A DNA stretch of 64,000 bases from Pseudomonas asiatica (GCF_009932335.1 NZ_BLJF01000001.1:1612001-1676000); one strand, 5' to 3'; positions 33,315-43,026 are shown, numbered from the stretch's first letter. Notes: generated from the sequence alone by a model not told the origin. Numbers and translations: made by a program.

Positions 33315-35099
33315 ATGACCCGATCCACACGTCGTCCCGTGTTCGCCTTGAGCCTGGTGCTCAGCGCCATGCTGCTTGCCGGTGCAGCCCACGCCGCTGT
33401 CAGCAATGAAGAAATTCTCCAGGACCCGAAGAACCCGCAGCAGATCGTGACCAATGGCCTGGGCGTGCAGGGCCAGCGCTACAGCCCGCTGAACCTGCTC
33501 AATACCGACAACGTCAAGGACCTGCGGCCGGTCTGGGCATTTTCCTTCGGTGGTGAGAAGCAGCGCGGCCAGCAGGCCCAGCCGCTGGTCAAGGACGGGG
33601 TGATGTACCTGACCGGCTCCTACTCACGGGTGTTCGCCGTGGACGCCCGTACCGGCAAGAAACTGTGGCAATACGATGCGCGCCTGCCCGATGACATCCG
33701 CCCGTGCTGCGACGTGATCAACCGCGGCGTGGCGCTGTACGGCAACCTGGTGTTCTTCGGCACCCTCGATGCCAAGCTGGTGGCGCTGAACAAGGACACC
33801 GGCAAGGTGGTATGGAGCAAGAAAGTGGCCGACCACAAGGAAGGCTACTCCATCAGCGCCGCGCCGATGATCGTCAACGGCAAGCTGATCACCGGCGTCG
33901 CCGGCGGCGAGTTTGGCGTGGTGGGCAAGATCCAGGCCTACAACCCGGAAAACGGCGAGCTGCTGTGGATGCGCCCGACCGTGGAAGGGCACATGGGCTA
34001 CGTGTACAAGGACGGCAAGGCGATCGAAAACGGCATTTCTGGCGGCGAGGCGGGCAAGACCTGGCCCGGCGACCTGTGGAAGACCGGTGGTGCGGCGCCT
34101 TGGCTGGGCGGCTACTACGACCCGGAAACCAACCTGATCCTGTTCGGCACCGGCAACCCGGCGCCGTGGAACTCGCACCTGCGCCCGGGCGAAAACCTGT
34201 ATTCCTCTTCGCGCCTGGCCCTGAACCCCGACGATGGCACCATCAAGTGGCACTTCCAGAGCACGCCGCATGACGGCTGGGATTTCGACGGCGTCAACGA
34301 GCTGATCTCGTTCAACTACAAGGACGGCGGCAAGGAGGTCAAGGCCGCCGCTACCGCTGACCGCAACGGCTTCTTCTACGTGCTGGACCGCACCAACGGC
34401 AAGTTCATCCGCGGCTTCCCCTTCGTCGACAAGATCACCTGGGCCACCGGCCTGGACAAGGACGGCCGGCCAATCTACAACGAGGCCAGCCGGCCGGGGG
34501 CGCCGGGTAGCGAGGCCAAGGGCAGCTCGGTGTTCGTCGCCCCGGCGTTCCTCGGGGCCAAGAACTGGATGCCGATGGCCTACAACAAGGACACCGGGCT
34601 GTTCTATGTGCCGTCCAACGAGTGGGGCATGGACATCTGGAACGAAGGCATCGCCTACAAGAAGGGCGCGGCGTTCCTCGGTGCCGGCTTCACCATCAAG
34701 CCGCTCAACGAAGACTACATTGGCGTGTTGCGCGCCATCGACCCGGTCAGCGGCAAGGAAGTGTGGCGCCACAAGAACTATGCGCCGCTGTGGGGCGGGG
34801 TGCTGACCACCAAGGGCAACCTGGTGTTCACCGGCACGCCGGAAGGCTTCCTGCAGGCCTTCAACGCCAAGACCGGCGACAAGGTCTGGGAGTTCCAGAC
34901 CGGTTCCGGCGTGCTCGGTTCGCCAGTGACCTGGGAAATGGACGGCGAGCAGTACGTTTCGGTGGTTTCCGGTTGGGGCGGCGCGGTGCCGCTGTGGGGC
35001 GGTGAAGTGGCCAAGCGGGTCAAGGACTTCAACCAGGGCGGCATGCTCTGGACCTTCAAGCTGCCCAAGCAACTGCAAACGGCAAGCGCCAGTCGCTAA
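33315..35099 (+). CDS. pedH: Lanthanide-dependent PQQ alcohol dehydrogenase PedH
   Basis: 594 residues with a signal peptide ([18 protein letters not shown]). The vicinal disulfide is Cys131-Cys132 (RPCCDV). The catalytic Asp323 is in GWDFDGVNE and position +2 is Asp325, the extra carboxylate that defines rare-earth-dependent quinoproteins (XoxF-type DxD). Propeller tryptophan motifs ([13 protein letters not shown]) are present. Periplasmic; oxidises alcohols and aldehydes in the presence of La, Ce, Pr, Nd or Sm in KT2440. Preceded by a motif at 33195 and followed by a hairpin at 35111-35144. Confidence 0.94.
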   Translation: MTRSTRRPVFALSLVLSAMLLAGAAHAAVSNEEILQDPKNPQQIVTNGLGVQGQRYSPLNLLNTDNVKDLRPVWAFSFGGEKQRGQQAQPLVKDGVMYLTGSYSRVFAVDARTGKKLWQYDARLPDDIRPCCDVINRGVALYGNLVFFGTLDAKLVALNKDTGKVVWSKKVADHKEGYSISAAPMIVNGKLITGVAGGEFGVVGKIQAYNPENGELLWMRPTVEGHMGYVYKDGKAIENGISGGEAGKTWPGDLWKTGGAAPWLGGYYDPETNLILFGTGNPAPWNSHLRPGENLYSSSRLALNPDDGTIKWHFQSTPHDGWDFDGVNELISFNYKDGGKEVKAAATADRNGFFYVLDRTNGKFIRGFPFVDKITWATGLDKDGRPIYNEASRPGAPGSEAKGSSVFVAPAFLGAKNWMPMAYNKDTGLFYVPSNEWGMDIWNEGIAYKKGAAFLGAGFTIKPLNEDYIGVLRAIDPVSGKEVWRHKNYAPLWGGVLTTKGNLVFTGTPEGFLQAFNAKTGDKVWEFQTGSGVLGSPVTWEMDGEQYVSVVSGWGGAVPLWGGEVAKRVKDFNQGGMLWTFKLPKQLQTASASR

Positions 35100-35110
35100 G
35101 CCGACAACCT

Positions 35111-35144
35111 GCCGCTTGCTGCCAGGGACCCTGTGGCAAGCGGC
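35111..35144 (+). terminator. Hairpin after pedH
   Basis: GCCGCTTGC (35111-35119) pairs with GCAAGCGGC (35136-35144), extended inward by CCAGGG/CCCTG. No long T-run follows, so termination may be partial; the pedI promoter motif starts six bases later. Confidence 0.6.
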
Positions 35145-35149
35145 CCTAC

Positions 35150-35188
35150 TACCAAATGACGAGAGCCCCGCTGCCAACGATGCATTCG
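35150..35188 (+). promoter_or_regulatory. Tandem ped-island motif upstream of pedI
   Basis: TACCAAATGACGA at 35150-35162 and TGCCAACGATGCATTCG at 35172-35188 start 22 bases apart, matching the pedF arrangement in sequence and phase. They lie 74-112 bases before the pedI start codon. Confidence 0.6.
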
Positions 35189-35261
35189 CCCGGCAGGCGG
35201 GGCTTTTTACCATCGGCTCATCGCCTGTCGCTGGACAGGCATCGACCCACAGAGGCTCAGC

Positions 35262-36782
35262 ATGATCTACGCACAACCCGGAACCCCAGGCGCCATCGTG
35301 TCCTTCAAGCCACGCTACGGCAATTTCATCAACGGCGAATTCGTGCCGCCGCTGGGCGGCCAGTACTTCACCAACAGCTCGCCGGTCAATGGCCAGCCGA
35401 TTGCCGAGTTCCCGCGCTCCGGCGCCCAGGACATCGAGCAGGCCCTGGACGCCGCGCATGCCGCTGCCGAGGCCTGGGGCAAGACCTCGGTGCAGGACCG
35501 CGCCCTGGTACTGCTGAAGATCGCCGACCGCATCGAACAGAATCTCGAAGTACTGGCCGTTACCGAGAGCTGGGACAACGGCAAGGCCGTGCGCGAAACC
35601 CTCAACGCCGACGTGCCGCTGGCGGCGGACCACTTCCGCTACTTCGCCGGCTGCATCCGTGCCCAGGAAGGCGGCGCCGCCGAAATCAACGAGGGCACCG
35701 TGGCCTACCACATCCACGAGCCATTGGGCGTGGTCGGGCAGATCATTCCATGGAACTTCCCGCTGCTGATGGCCGCCTGGAAACTCGCCCCGGCGCTGGC
35801 AGCCGGCAACTGCGTGGTGCTCAAACCGGCGGAGCAGACGCCGTTGTCGATCACCATTTTCGCCGAGCTGATCGCCGACCTGCTGCCAGCAGGCGTGCTG
35901 AACATCGTCCAGGGCTTTGGCCGCGAAGCCGGTGAGGCCCTGGCCACCAGCAAGCGCATCGCCAAGATCGCCTTCACCGGTTCCACCCCGGTGGGCTCGC
36001 ACATCATGAAGTGCGCGGCCGAGAACATCATCCCGTCCACCGTCGAACTGGGCGGCAAGTCGCCGAACATCTTCTTCGAAGACATCATGCAGGCCGAGCC
36101 CGCGTTCATCGAAAAGGCAGCCGAAGGCCTGGTGCTGGCGTTCTTCAACCAGGGTGAAGTGTGCACCTGCCCGTCGCGGGCGCTGATCCAGGAATCGATC
36201 TACGAGCCGTTCATGGCCGAGGTGATGAAGAAGATCGCCAAGATCACCCGTGGCAACCCGCTAGACACCGCGACCATGGTCGGCGCCCAGGCCTCGGAGC
36301 AGCAATACGACAAGATTCTTTCCTACTTGCAGATTGCCCGGGAGGAGGGCGCGCAGCTGCTCACCGGTGGCGCTGCCGAGCGGCTCGACGGCGACCTGGC
36401 CAGCGGTTACTACATCCAGCCGACCCTGCTCAAGGGCAACAACAAGATGCGCGTGTTCCAGGAGGAGATCTTCGGCCCGGTGGTGGGCGTGACCACCTTC
36501 AAGGACGAAGCCGAAGCCCTGGCGATCGCCAACGACAGCGAGTTTGGCCTGGGCGCGGGGCTGTGGACCCGTGACATCAACCGTGCCTACCGCATGGGCC
36601 GCGGGATCAAGGCCGGGCGCGTGTGGACCAACTGCTACCACCTGTACCCGGCGCATGCCGCGTTCGGTGGCTACAAGAAGTCCGGGGTGGGCCGCGAGAC
36701 GCACAAGATGATGCTCGATCACTACCAGCAGACCAAGAACCTGCTGGTGAGCTACGACATCAACCCGTTGGGCTTCTTCTAA
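35262..36782 (+). CDS. pedI: NAD-dependent aldehyde dehydrogenase PedI
   Basis: 506 residues without a signal peptide, hence cytoplasmic. Aldehyde dehydrogenase motifs: [32 protein letters not shown], the general-base glutamate in [10 protein letters not shown] and the nucleophilic cysteine in [13 protein letters not shown], where the first Cys is catalytic. Closest to the ExaC/AcoD acetaldehyde dehydrogenase class. It oxidises aldehydes formed by PedE/PedH that enter the cell. Preceded by a tandem motif pair. Confidence 0.92.
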   Translation: MIYAQPGTPGAIVSFKPRYGNFINGEFVPPLGGQYFTNSSPVNGQPIAEFPRSGAQDIEQALDAAHAAAEAWGKTSVQDRALVLLKIADRIEQNLEVLAVTESWDNGKAVRETLNADVPLAADHFRYFAGCIRAQEGGAAEINEGTVAYHIHEPLGVVGQIIPWNFPLLMAAWKLAPALAAGNCVVLKPAEQTPLSITIFAELIADLLPAGVLNIVQGFGREAGEALATSKRIAKIAFTGSTPVGSHIMKCAAENIIPSTVELGGKSPNIFFEDIMQAEPAFIEKAAEGLVLAFFNQGEVCTCPSRALIQESIYEPFMAEVMKKIAKITRGNPLDTATMVGAQASEQQYDKILSYLQIAREEGAQLLTGGAAERLDGDLASGYYIQPTLLKGNNKMRVFQEEIFGPVVGVTTFKDEAEALAIANDSEFGLGAGLWTRDINRAYRMGRGIKAGRVWTNCYHLYPAHAAFGGYKKSGVGRETHKMMLDHYQQTKNLLVSYDINPLGFF

Positions 36783-36798
36783 AACCTGGGATGGCCTC

Positions 36799-36905
36799 GG
36801 GGGCTGCCTTGCAGCCCATCGCAGGCAAGCCAGCTCCTACAGGGACAGCGCAGGCCATGGATCTCGCGCAATCCCTGTGGGAGCGGGCGAGCCCGCGAAG
36901 AGGCC
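36799..36905. repeat. Two solitary REP copies after pedI
   Basis: GGGGCTGCCTTGCAGCCCAT with CGCAGGCAAGCCAGCTCCTA (36799-36844) is a single copy of the 3981-type REP, and CCCTGTGGGAGCGGGCGAGC (from 36873) a single copy of the 20811-type. They are in the same orientation, unlike the usual facing pairs. Confidence 0.75.
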
Positions 36906-36947
36906 GGCAATGCCATGCACAAATCCACAGCAGCTCCGTGTTACCCC

Positions 36948-36987
36948 TACCAACGCACCCCGCAAACCTGTCCCAAAGTAGCATTCG
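36948..36987 (+). promoter_or_regulatory. Tandem ped-island motif upstream of pqqA
   Basis: TACCAACGCACCC at 36948 and TCCCAAAGTAGCATTCG at 36971-36987 start 23 bases apart, the third tandem pair of the island. The second copy ends 67 bases before the pqqA start. Confidence 0.58.
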
Positions 36988-37054
36988 GCCCCGTCGCCCC
37001 TCGTGCATTAATGCCTCTACCGGAATCGCCCGGCACCAAGAAGAGGAATGCCCC

Positions 37055-37126
37055 ATGTGGACTAAACCCGCCTTTACCGACCTGCGCATCGGCTTCGAAG
37101 TGACGATGTACTTCGCCAATCGTTGA
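37055..37126 (+). CDS. pqqA: PqqA precursor peptide of PQQ
   Basis: 23 residues, [20 protein letters not shown] then ANR. The conserved Glu-x-x-x-Tyr pair (E in FEVTMY, with the tyrosine four residues on) is the pair cross-linked by PqqE to build PQQ. GAGGAA at 37042-37047 is the ribosome site. The copy lies in the ped island next to a pqqD gene and away from a pqqBCE set, so it is probably an additional PqqA (PqqA2) boosting cofactor supply during alcohol oxidation. Confidence 0.92.
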   Translation: MWTKPAFTDLRIGFEVTMYFANR

Positions 37127-37148
37127 TGCCTGTCCGGCCATCAGCGCG

Positions 37149-37451
37149 ATGGCCGGTTCTTCATTGAGCATGCCCGTTGTGAACCTGATCGATCGCGAAC
37201 AAGCCCTGGCCTTGCGCAAGGGCTTCCGCCTGCGCTGGGAGCCCTGCCGGGCCTGCCATGTGCTGCTGTACCCGGAGGGCACCATCGAACTCAATGCCAG
37301 TGCCGGCTGGGTGCTCGAGTTGCTGGACGGCCGGCGCAGCGTGGCGGCGGTCATCGACCGCCTTGCACAGCGCTTCCCCGGGGTGCCGGGGCTGGACGAG
37401 GACATCCTGGCGTTCCTGGAGGTGGCCCGTGCCAAGTACTGGATCGAATGA
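37149..37451 (+). CDS. pqqD: PqqD peptide chaperone for PQQ synthesis
   Basis: 100 residues (ATG 37149; ATG 37170 also possible). PqqD features: [39 protein letters not shown], and a C-terminal winged-helix-like helix with [11 protein letters not shown]. PqqD binds PqqA and delivers it to the radical SAM enzyme PqqE. It follows pqqA by 22 bp. PqqD2 occurs at the same place in KT2440. Confidence 0.9.
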   Translation: MAGSSLSMPVVNLIDREQALALRKGFRLRWEPCRACHVLLYPEGTIELNASAGWVLELLDGRRSVAAVIDRLAQRFPGVPGLDEDILAFLEVARAKYWIE

Positions 37452-37540
37452 GCCCTGGCCAGGCTTTGGTCTGGTTGCTTTCGCTGCGGGATGCTTTACG
37501 CTGGCGGTTACCTTCCAGAACAATAAGAACAGGCTTCCCG

Positions 37541-38704
37541 ATGAGCCAGAGTTTCAGCCCGCTTCGCAAGTTCGTTTCGCCCGAGATCATCTTTGGTGCC
37601 GGCTGCCGGCATAATGTTGCCAATTACGCCAAGACCTTCGGTGCGCGCAAGGTGCTGGTGGTCAGCGACCCCGGTGTGATTGCCGCCGGTTGGGTGGCGG
37701 ACGTGGAGGCCAGCCTGCAGGCCCAGGGCATCGACTACTGCCTGTACAGCGCCGTATCGCCCAACCCGCGTGTGGAAGAGGTGATGCTTGGCGCCGAGAT
37801 CTACCGGCAGAACCACTGTGATGTGATCGTCGCGGTCGGCGGCGGCAGCCCGATGGATTGCGGCAAGGCCATCGGCATCGTGGTCGCCCACGGGCGCAGC
37901 ATCCTCGAATTCGAAGGCGTGGACATGATCCGTGTGCCCAGCCCGCCGCTGATCCTGATCCCGACCACGGCCGGCACCTCGGCGGACGTGTCGCAGTTCG
38001 TGATCATTTCCAACCAGCAGGAGCGCATGAAGTTCTCCATCGTCAGCAAGGCGGTGGTGCCGGACGTGTCGCTGATCGACCCGCAAACCACCCTGAGCAT
38101 GGACCCGTTCCTGTCGGCCTGCACCGGTATCGATGCGCTGGTGCATGCCATCGAAGCCTTCGTTTCCACCGGCCACGGCCCGCTGACCGACCCCCATGCG
38201 CTGGAAGCCATGCGCCTGATCAATGGCAACCTGGTGGAGATGATCGCCAACCCCACCGATATCGCCCTGCGCGAGAAGATCATGCTGGGCAGCATGCAGG
38301 CAGGGCTGGCGTTTTCCAATGCGATTCTGGGTGCGGTCCACGCCATGTCGCACAGCCTGGGCGGGTTCCTCGACCTGCCGCATGGCCTGTGCAATGCGGT
38401 GCTGGTGGAACACGTGGTGGCGTTCAACTACAGCTCGGCACCGGAGCGTTTCAAGGTGATTGCCGAAGTGCTGGGTATCGACTGCCGCGGCCTCAACCAC
38501 CGGCAGATCTGCGCACGCCTGGTGGAGCACCTGATCGCGCTCAAGCGTGCCATCGGCTTCCATGAAACCCTGGGCCTGCACGGCGTGCGCACGGCCGATA
38601 TCCCGTTCCTGTCGCAACATGCGATGGACGACCCGTGCATCCTCACCAACCCGCGTGCGTCGAGCCAGCGTGATGTCGAGGTGGTCTATGGCGAGGCCCT
38701 CTGA
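37541..38704 (+). CDS. Iron-containing alcohol dehydrogenase (ErcA/YiaY-like)
   Basis: 387 residues from ATG 37541; the frame is open from 37448 but without family residues. Group III ADH motifs: AVGGGSPMDCGKAIG for NAD(P), PTTAGTSADVSQF, the metal ligands in GIDALVHAIEAFVS and AVHAMSHSLGGFLDLPHG. In P. aeruginosa the homologue ErcA lies with the kinase ErcS' and controls quinoprotein ethanol oxidation, more a regulatory than a bulk catabolic role. The kinase gene downstream overlaps it by 17 bp. Cytoplasmic. Confidence 0.88.
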   Translation: MSQSFSPLRKFVSPEIIFGAGCRHNVANYAKTFGARKVLVVSDPGVIAAGWVADVEASLQAQGIDYCLYSAVSPNPRVEEVMLGAEIYRQNHCDVIVAVGGGSPMDCGKAIGIVVAHGRSILEFEGVDMIRVPSPPLILIPTTAGTSADVSQFVIISNQQERMKFSIVSKAVVPDVSLIDPQTTLSMDPFLSACTGIDALVHAIEAFVSTGHGPLTDPHALEAMRLINGNLVEMIANPTDIALREKIMLGSMQAGLAFSNAILGAVHAMSHSLGGFLDLPHGLCNAVLVEHVVAFNYSSAPERFKVIAEVLGIDCRGLNHRQICARLVEHLIALKRAIGFHETLGLHGVRTADIPFLSQHAMDDPCILTNPRASSQRDVEVVYGEAL

Positions 38705-40415
38705 CGAGCAGCAACGGGCGCTGGCCGGGCTGCTGGGGCTGGGTGACCACTCGGCGCGCAAGAGCCATTACCCGGAGCTGGCTGCGCGCCTGGACGAACT
38801 GGAGGCCGAACGCAACCGCTACAAGTGGCTGTTCGAAAACGCCGTGCACGGGATTTTCCAGGCCAGCCTGCAAGACGGCATGCGTGCCGCCAACCCGGCG
38901 TTGGCACGCATGCTGGGTTACGACAACCCGCAAGCGTTGCTGTTTCCGCTGACGGACCTTGCCGCCAACCTGTTTGTTGGCGGGGCCGAAGAGTTGCACG
39001 CCATCACCGCGACCCTCGCCCGTGAACGCAGCCTGCACGGTTATGAAACCCGCTTGCGGCGCAAGGACGGCAGCCACCTCGATGTGTTGATGAACCTGTT
39101 GCTCAAGCCAGGTCAGGAAGGGCTGGTGGAAGGGTTTGTCGCCGACATCACCGAACGCAAGCTGGCCCAGCAGCGCCTGCAGCAACTGAATGACGAGCTC
39201 GAGCAACGGGTGGCTGCCCGTACCGATGAGCTGCTGGAGGCCAACCGCAACCTGCAACAGCAGATCGCCGAGCGCAAACAGATCGCCCGCGCCCTGCGCG
39301 ATGCCCGCGACGCCGCGGAAACCGCCAACCGCAGCAAGGACAAGTACCTCGCTGCCGCCAGCCATGATCTGCTGCAACCGCTGAATGCCGCGCGGCTGCT
39401 GATCTCGACCTTGCGCGAAAGACCGCTGCCAGAAGCGGAAAAAGTGCTGGTGGAGCGTACCCATCAGGCGCTGGAGGGCGCTGAAGACCTGCTGACCGAC
39501 CTGCTGGACATTTCCCGGCTCGACCAGGCGGCGGTCAAGCCGGACGTGGCGCTGTACCGCCTCGACGAGCTGTTCGGGCCACTGGTCTCGGAGTTCCGCA
39601 CGGTGGCCGATGCGGCAGGCCTGAAGTTGCGTGCGCGCATTGCCGACTACGCCATCAGCACCGACCTGCGGCTGATGACGCGTATCCTGCGCAACTTTCT
39701 CAGCAACGCCTGCCGTTATACCGATGAGGGCAGGATTCTGCTGGGCGCCAGGCGCCGCGGCGATCACTTGCGCCTGGAGGTGTGGGATACCGGGCGGGGC
39801 ATCGCGGCCGATCGGCTGCAGGCCATTTTCCTCGAGTTCAACCAACTTGACGTAGGCCGTGCCGCCGATCGCAAGGGTGTGGGGCTGGGGCTGGCGATCG
39901 TCGAGCGGATCGCCAAGATCCTCGGCTATCGCGTCGAGGTGCGTTCATGGCCGGGGCGTGGCTCGATGTTCAGTATCGACGTGCCGATCGGCGAAGCCAT
40001 GCCGCTGCCTATCCACCAGGCCGCGCCGCAGCCTGGCGCCGGCAACCCGTTGCCGGGCCGCCGCCTGCTGGTACTGGACAACGAAGTGAGCATCCTCGAG
40101 AGCATGGGCGCGCTGCTCGGGCAGTGGGGCTGCGAAGTGGTTACCGCGACCGACCAGGCCGGGGCCTTGCTGGCCTTGCAGGGGCGGGCACCGGAATTGA
40201 TCCTGGCGGATTTTCACCTGGACCACGGTGTCGTCGGCTGCGAGGTGGTCAGGCATTTGCGTGAACATTTCGGCGCCGCCATTCCCGCGGTGATCATCAC
40301 TGCCGACCGCAGCGATCAGTGCCGACGCTCCTTGAACAAGCTCGGTGCGCCGTTGCTGAACAAGCCCGTCAAACCGGGGAAGTTGCGTGCGGTGTTGAGC
40401 CAGTTGCTGGGCTGA
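38688..40415 (+). CDS. PAS hybrid histidine kinase (ErcS'-like)
   Basis: 575 residues from ATG 38688, overlapping the ADH gene by 17 bp. Order: PAS (about residues 45-160; YKWLFENAVHGIFQASLQDG), coiled coil (LEQRVAARTDELLEANRNLQ), HisKA with phospho-His in AAASHDLLQPLNAARLL, HATPase (RNFLSNACRYTDEGR, VGLGLAIVERIAKILG), receiver with LILADFHLDHG. No membrane segment. It is a paralogue of the kinase at 17237 (same HDLLQPLNAAR box), so two related hybrid kinases bracket the ped island. Phosphotransfer to PedR1/AgmR is likely by analogy with ErcS'. Confidence 0.85.
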   Translation: MARPSDEQQRALAGLLGLGDHSARKSHYPELAARLDELEAERNRYKWLFENAVHGIFQASLQDGMRAANPALARMLGYDNPQALLFPLTDLAANLFVGGAEELHAITATLARERSLHGYETRLRRKDGSHLDVLMNLLLKPGQEGLVEGFVADITERKLAQQRLQQLNDELEQRVAARTDELLEANRNLQQQIAERKQIARALRDARDAAETANRSKDKYLAAASHDLLQPLNAARLLISTLRERPLPEAEKVLVERTHQALEGAEDLLTDLLDISRLDQAAVKPDVALYRLDELFGPLVSEFRTVADAAGLKLRARIADYAISTDLRLMTRILRNFLSNACRYTDEGRILLGARRRGDHLRLEVWDTGRGIAADRLQAIFLEFNQLDVGRAADRKGVGLGLAIVERIAKILGYRVEVRSWPGRGSMFSIDVPIGEAMPLPIHQAAPQPGAGNPLPGRRLLVLDNEVSILESMGALLGQWGCEVVTATDQAGALLALQGRAPELILADFHLDHGVVGCEVVRHLREHFGAAIPAVIITADRSDQCRRSLNKLGAPLLNKPVKPGKLRAVLSQLLG

Positions 40416-40445
40416 AGCCTCAACCCCATGGCCTTGCGCGTACCT

Positions 40446-40541
40446 CTGTAGGAGCAGCCTTGTGCTGCGAAGAGGCCCGTACTGATTATGCATATCTGTT
40501 GCTTGTACCGGCCTCTTCGCAGCACAAGGCTGCTCCTACAG
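40446..40541. repeat. REPIN, TGTAGGAGCAGCCTTGTGCTGCGAAGAG family
   Basis: CTGTAGGAGCAGCCTTGTGC left arm, reverse complement right, same family as 19211-19306. Here it separates the kinase gene from the convergent SulP gene. Confidence 0.92.
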
Positions 40542-40652
40542 GGGGGGGCCGCGCAGTGCCAGGTGGCTGTTCCTGAAATGGGACTCTGTATGGCCTTTCA
40601 ATACAAGCGACTGGACAAGAATAACGCCGCTGTACTGCTGGTGGATCACAAG

Positions 40653-42305
40653 TCAGTTGTGTGCCGCTGGTGCCTTTGCCTCCAGCAGGGCGGTACCGAG
40701 CATTTGGTGATAGTGCCCGGGGCCAAGCAGGCGCAAGATTCCGGCCTTTTCGAGCTTGCCAAGCACCTTGCCGTTGGCTTCGCACAGTTTCACCACGATC
40801 TGGCGTTCATGCAGTTGCTGGATCACTTCCTCCAGGGTCTGCAGCCCGGTGATATCCATGAAGGGCACCCGCTTCAGGCAAATTACCAGCAGTTCAGGGT
40901 CGGTATGCGTTTGTGACAGGGCGCGCTCGAAGGTTTCAGCGGCGCCAAAGAACAGCGGGCCTTCGATGGTGTACACCAGCACGCCGGGGGGCAGCGATTT
41001 CTGGCCGTTGCTGTGCAGTTCATTGGCCAGTTCCTCTTCGACCACCTGCTGGACTTCGACGGACGATGCCATGCGGCGCATGAACTGAAGCATGGCGAGG
41101 ATGACGCCGATATTCACGGCGATCACCAGGTCGCTGAACACCGTCAAGGTGAAGGTGACGAGCAGGATGGCGATGTCGGCTCGCGGTGCGCGCTGCAGCA
41201 TGCGCTTGAAATGCTTCAGCTCGCTCATGTTGTAGGCGACGACGAACAGGATCGCTGCCAGTGCGCAGAGTGGAATGTTCGACGCCAGTGGCGCCAGGAA
41301 CAGAATGATCAGTACCAGTGTCAGCGCATGGATGATGCCGGCCAACGGCCCGGTAGCACCATTGCGGATGTTGGTCGCTGTCCGGGCAATGGCACCTGTG
41401 GCGGCAAAGCCCCCGAACAGCGGCACTACCAGGTTGGCGACCCCTTGGCCGATCAATTCCTGGTTCGAGTCGTGCCTGGTCCCTGCCATGCCGTCGGCGA
41501 CGACAGCCGAGAGCAATGATTCGATGGCCCCCAGCATGGCGATCGCAAATGCTGGCCCGATCAGTTCGATCACCCGCGCCAGGGAGACTTCGGGCCAGGT
41601 CAGTGACGGCAAACCTTGTGGGATCGCCCCGAAGGCGGTGCCGATGGTAGCCACACCGTCAAAATGGAACAGGGATTGGACGAGCGTCGCGAACACCATG
41701 GCTACCAGTGGCCCGGGCAGGCGTTTCAGCACGGGCAGCCTTGGTGCCAGGATCAGCAAAGCAAGGCTGCATGTCGCGAGCAGCGTCGTGGCAATGTGGA
41801 GGTCCGGCAGGGCTAGCAACAGATGCCACAGTTTTTCGTGGAAGTGCCCACCTTCGATTACGGGCAGGCCGAAGAAGTCACGCCATTGCCCAACCCAGAT
41901 GATGATGCCGATGCCGGCGGTGAAACCTACGATCACCGGGTCGGGAATGAACTTGATGACTGCACCCAGGCGGGTAATGCCAAGCACCAGCAGTATGGCG
42001 CCAGCCATCATCGTGGCCAGTTGAAGGCCTTCCACTCCGTACTTCGCCGTCACCCCTGCGAGGATCACGATGAAGGCCCCGGTTGGTCCGGCGATCTGCA
42101 ATCGACTGCCGCCCAGCAAGGAAACCAGCAGCCCGCCTATGATCGCCGTGTAGATGCCTTGCTCCGGCTTGACCCCGGAAGCGATGGCGAAGGCCATGGC
42201 GAGGGGCAGCGCAACAACCCCGACGATGAGGCCGGAGACAAGGTTGCGCATCCAGTGTTCACGCTTGAACAGGCCGGCGTTCCAGGCTTCGCGAACCGCG
42301 ATCAT
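40653..42305 (-). CDS. SulP family inorganic anion transporter with STAS domain
   Basis: 550 residues from ATG 42305, with AAGGAG at a proper distance. About 12 membrane segments (GLIVGVVALPLAMAFAIASG, LLVSLLGGSRLQIAGPTGAF, VGFTAGIGIIIWVGQW) and a C-terminal STAS domain (about 420-540; GVLVYTIEGPLFFGAAETFE, VPFMDITGLQTLEEVI). The IAGPTGAF segment is the SulP anion-binding signature. Sulfate or bicarbonate are possible substrates; no carbonic anhydrase gene is adjacent. Confidence 0.9.
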   Translation of the reverse strand: MIAVREAWNAGLFKREHWMRNLVSGLIVGVVALPLAMAFAIASGVKPEQGIYTAIIGGLLVSLLGGSRLQIAGPTGAFIVILAGVTAKYGVEGLQLATMMAGAILLVLGITRLGAVIKFIPDPVIVGFTAGIGIIIWVGQWRDFFGLPVIEGGHFHEKLWHLLLALPDLHIATTLLATCSLALLILAPRLPVLKRLPGPLVAMVFATLVQSLFHFDGVATIGTAFGAIPQGLPSLTWPEVSLARVIELIGPAFAIAMLGAIESLLSAVVADGMAGTRHDSNQELIGQGVANLVVPLFGGFAATGAIARTATNIRNGATGPLAGIIHALTLVLIILFLAPLASNIPLCALAAILFVVAYNMSELKHFKRMLQRAPRADIAILLVTFTLTVFSDLVIAVNIGVILAMLQFMRRMASSVEVQQVVEEELANELHSNGQKSLPPGVLVYTIEGPLFFGAAETFERALSQTHTDPELLVICLKRVPFMDITGLQTLEEVIQQLHERQIVVKLCEANGKVLGKLEKAGILRLLGPGHYHQMLGTALLEAKAPAAHN

Positions 42306-43026
42306 TGCAGGCTCCTTGATAAGGTGCATGCACATAGTATTTAGCATGCCATGGGCCTGTTGTGCCTCTGAACGAACTGATCGAGCTGAACGAGGCGGAG
42401 CAGGGCAGGCGCGGCATCTGCACCCTCAAATGTGAAGGCGTTGTGCGGGTCCAGATTCACGATGTCTCGCACGCTTCCTTCCGACCGCCCGTGATGATCG
42501 GAATGTAGCTTGCCGGGCCTGACTGATGGCACTTCAGGCACGGTCACCTGCAAAGCGATAACTGCGAAACAGCAGGATAGAGCGTCCAAAGACACTTGCT
42601 AAGTTTGGATCCAGTTGTTGGTAAAACTTTCCATTCGGTCAAATTACAACAACTTAGCAAACTAACTAACTTGATTTAGTGTGCCGCCTGTCGGTCGTTT
42701 TGCTCGAGAAATGAACGATTTGGATGACACTGACTCCTATTTGCCAGCAGGTGCGTTCAATGTGATTGCACCTCGCGCCTTTCCCCAGAACTTATGGACG
42801 ATCAACCTCATCGGCATTGCAGGGATGCTCATGGGGCTTTTTTATTCCTGAATAGTGGAGTATTGCCATGCCCAACCGAGGCTCTTCGGGTGAGCCACCG
42901 CGTATATTGAGTGACAATCTGCTTTTTCATTTAACGATTAGAATTTGGCTCTGTCGTTGCGATTAAATCGTTCGCACACCTATTTCAAAGCCATCTAGCG
43001 CTAACGCATTGCGTGGAGAAAATGTC
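42306..43026. other. AT-rich 720-bp intergenic region with a long-range inverted repeat
   Basis: No confident gene apart from a small ORF at 42711. TTGCTAAGTT (42596-42605) and AACTTAGCAA (42651-42660) are perfect 10-bp arms 45 bases apart, followed by ACTAACTAAC. Base composition from about 42590 to 43400 is clearly more AT-rich than the rest of the window. Confidence 0.5.
42711..42851 (+). CDS. Small hypothetical protein, possible single-span membrane peptide
   Basis: 46 residues from ATG 42711, with acidic start MNDLDDTDSYLPAGAFNVIA and a hydrophobic tail LWTINLIGIAGMLMGLFYS. No strong ribosome site (CGAGAA). It lies in the AT-rich segment. It may be a real small membrane protein or chance; no homologue is recognised. 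Confidence 0.35.
   Translation: MNDLDDTDSYLPAGAFNVIAPRAFPQNLWTINLIGIAGMLMGLFYS

Noticed and set aside
42341..42595. 84-codon minus-strand frame upstream of the SulP gene
   Set aside because: No ribosome site, no recognisable fold, and it overlaps the SulP promoter region; not supported as a gene.
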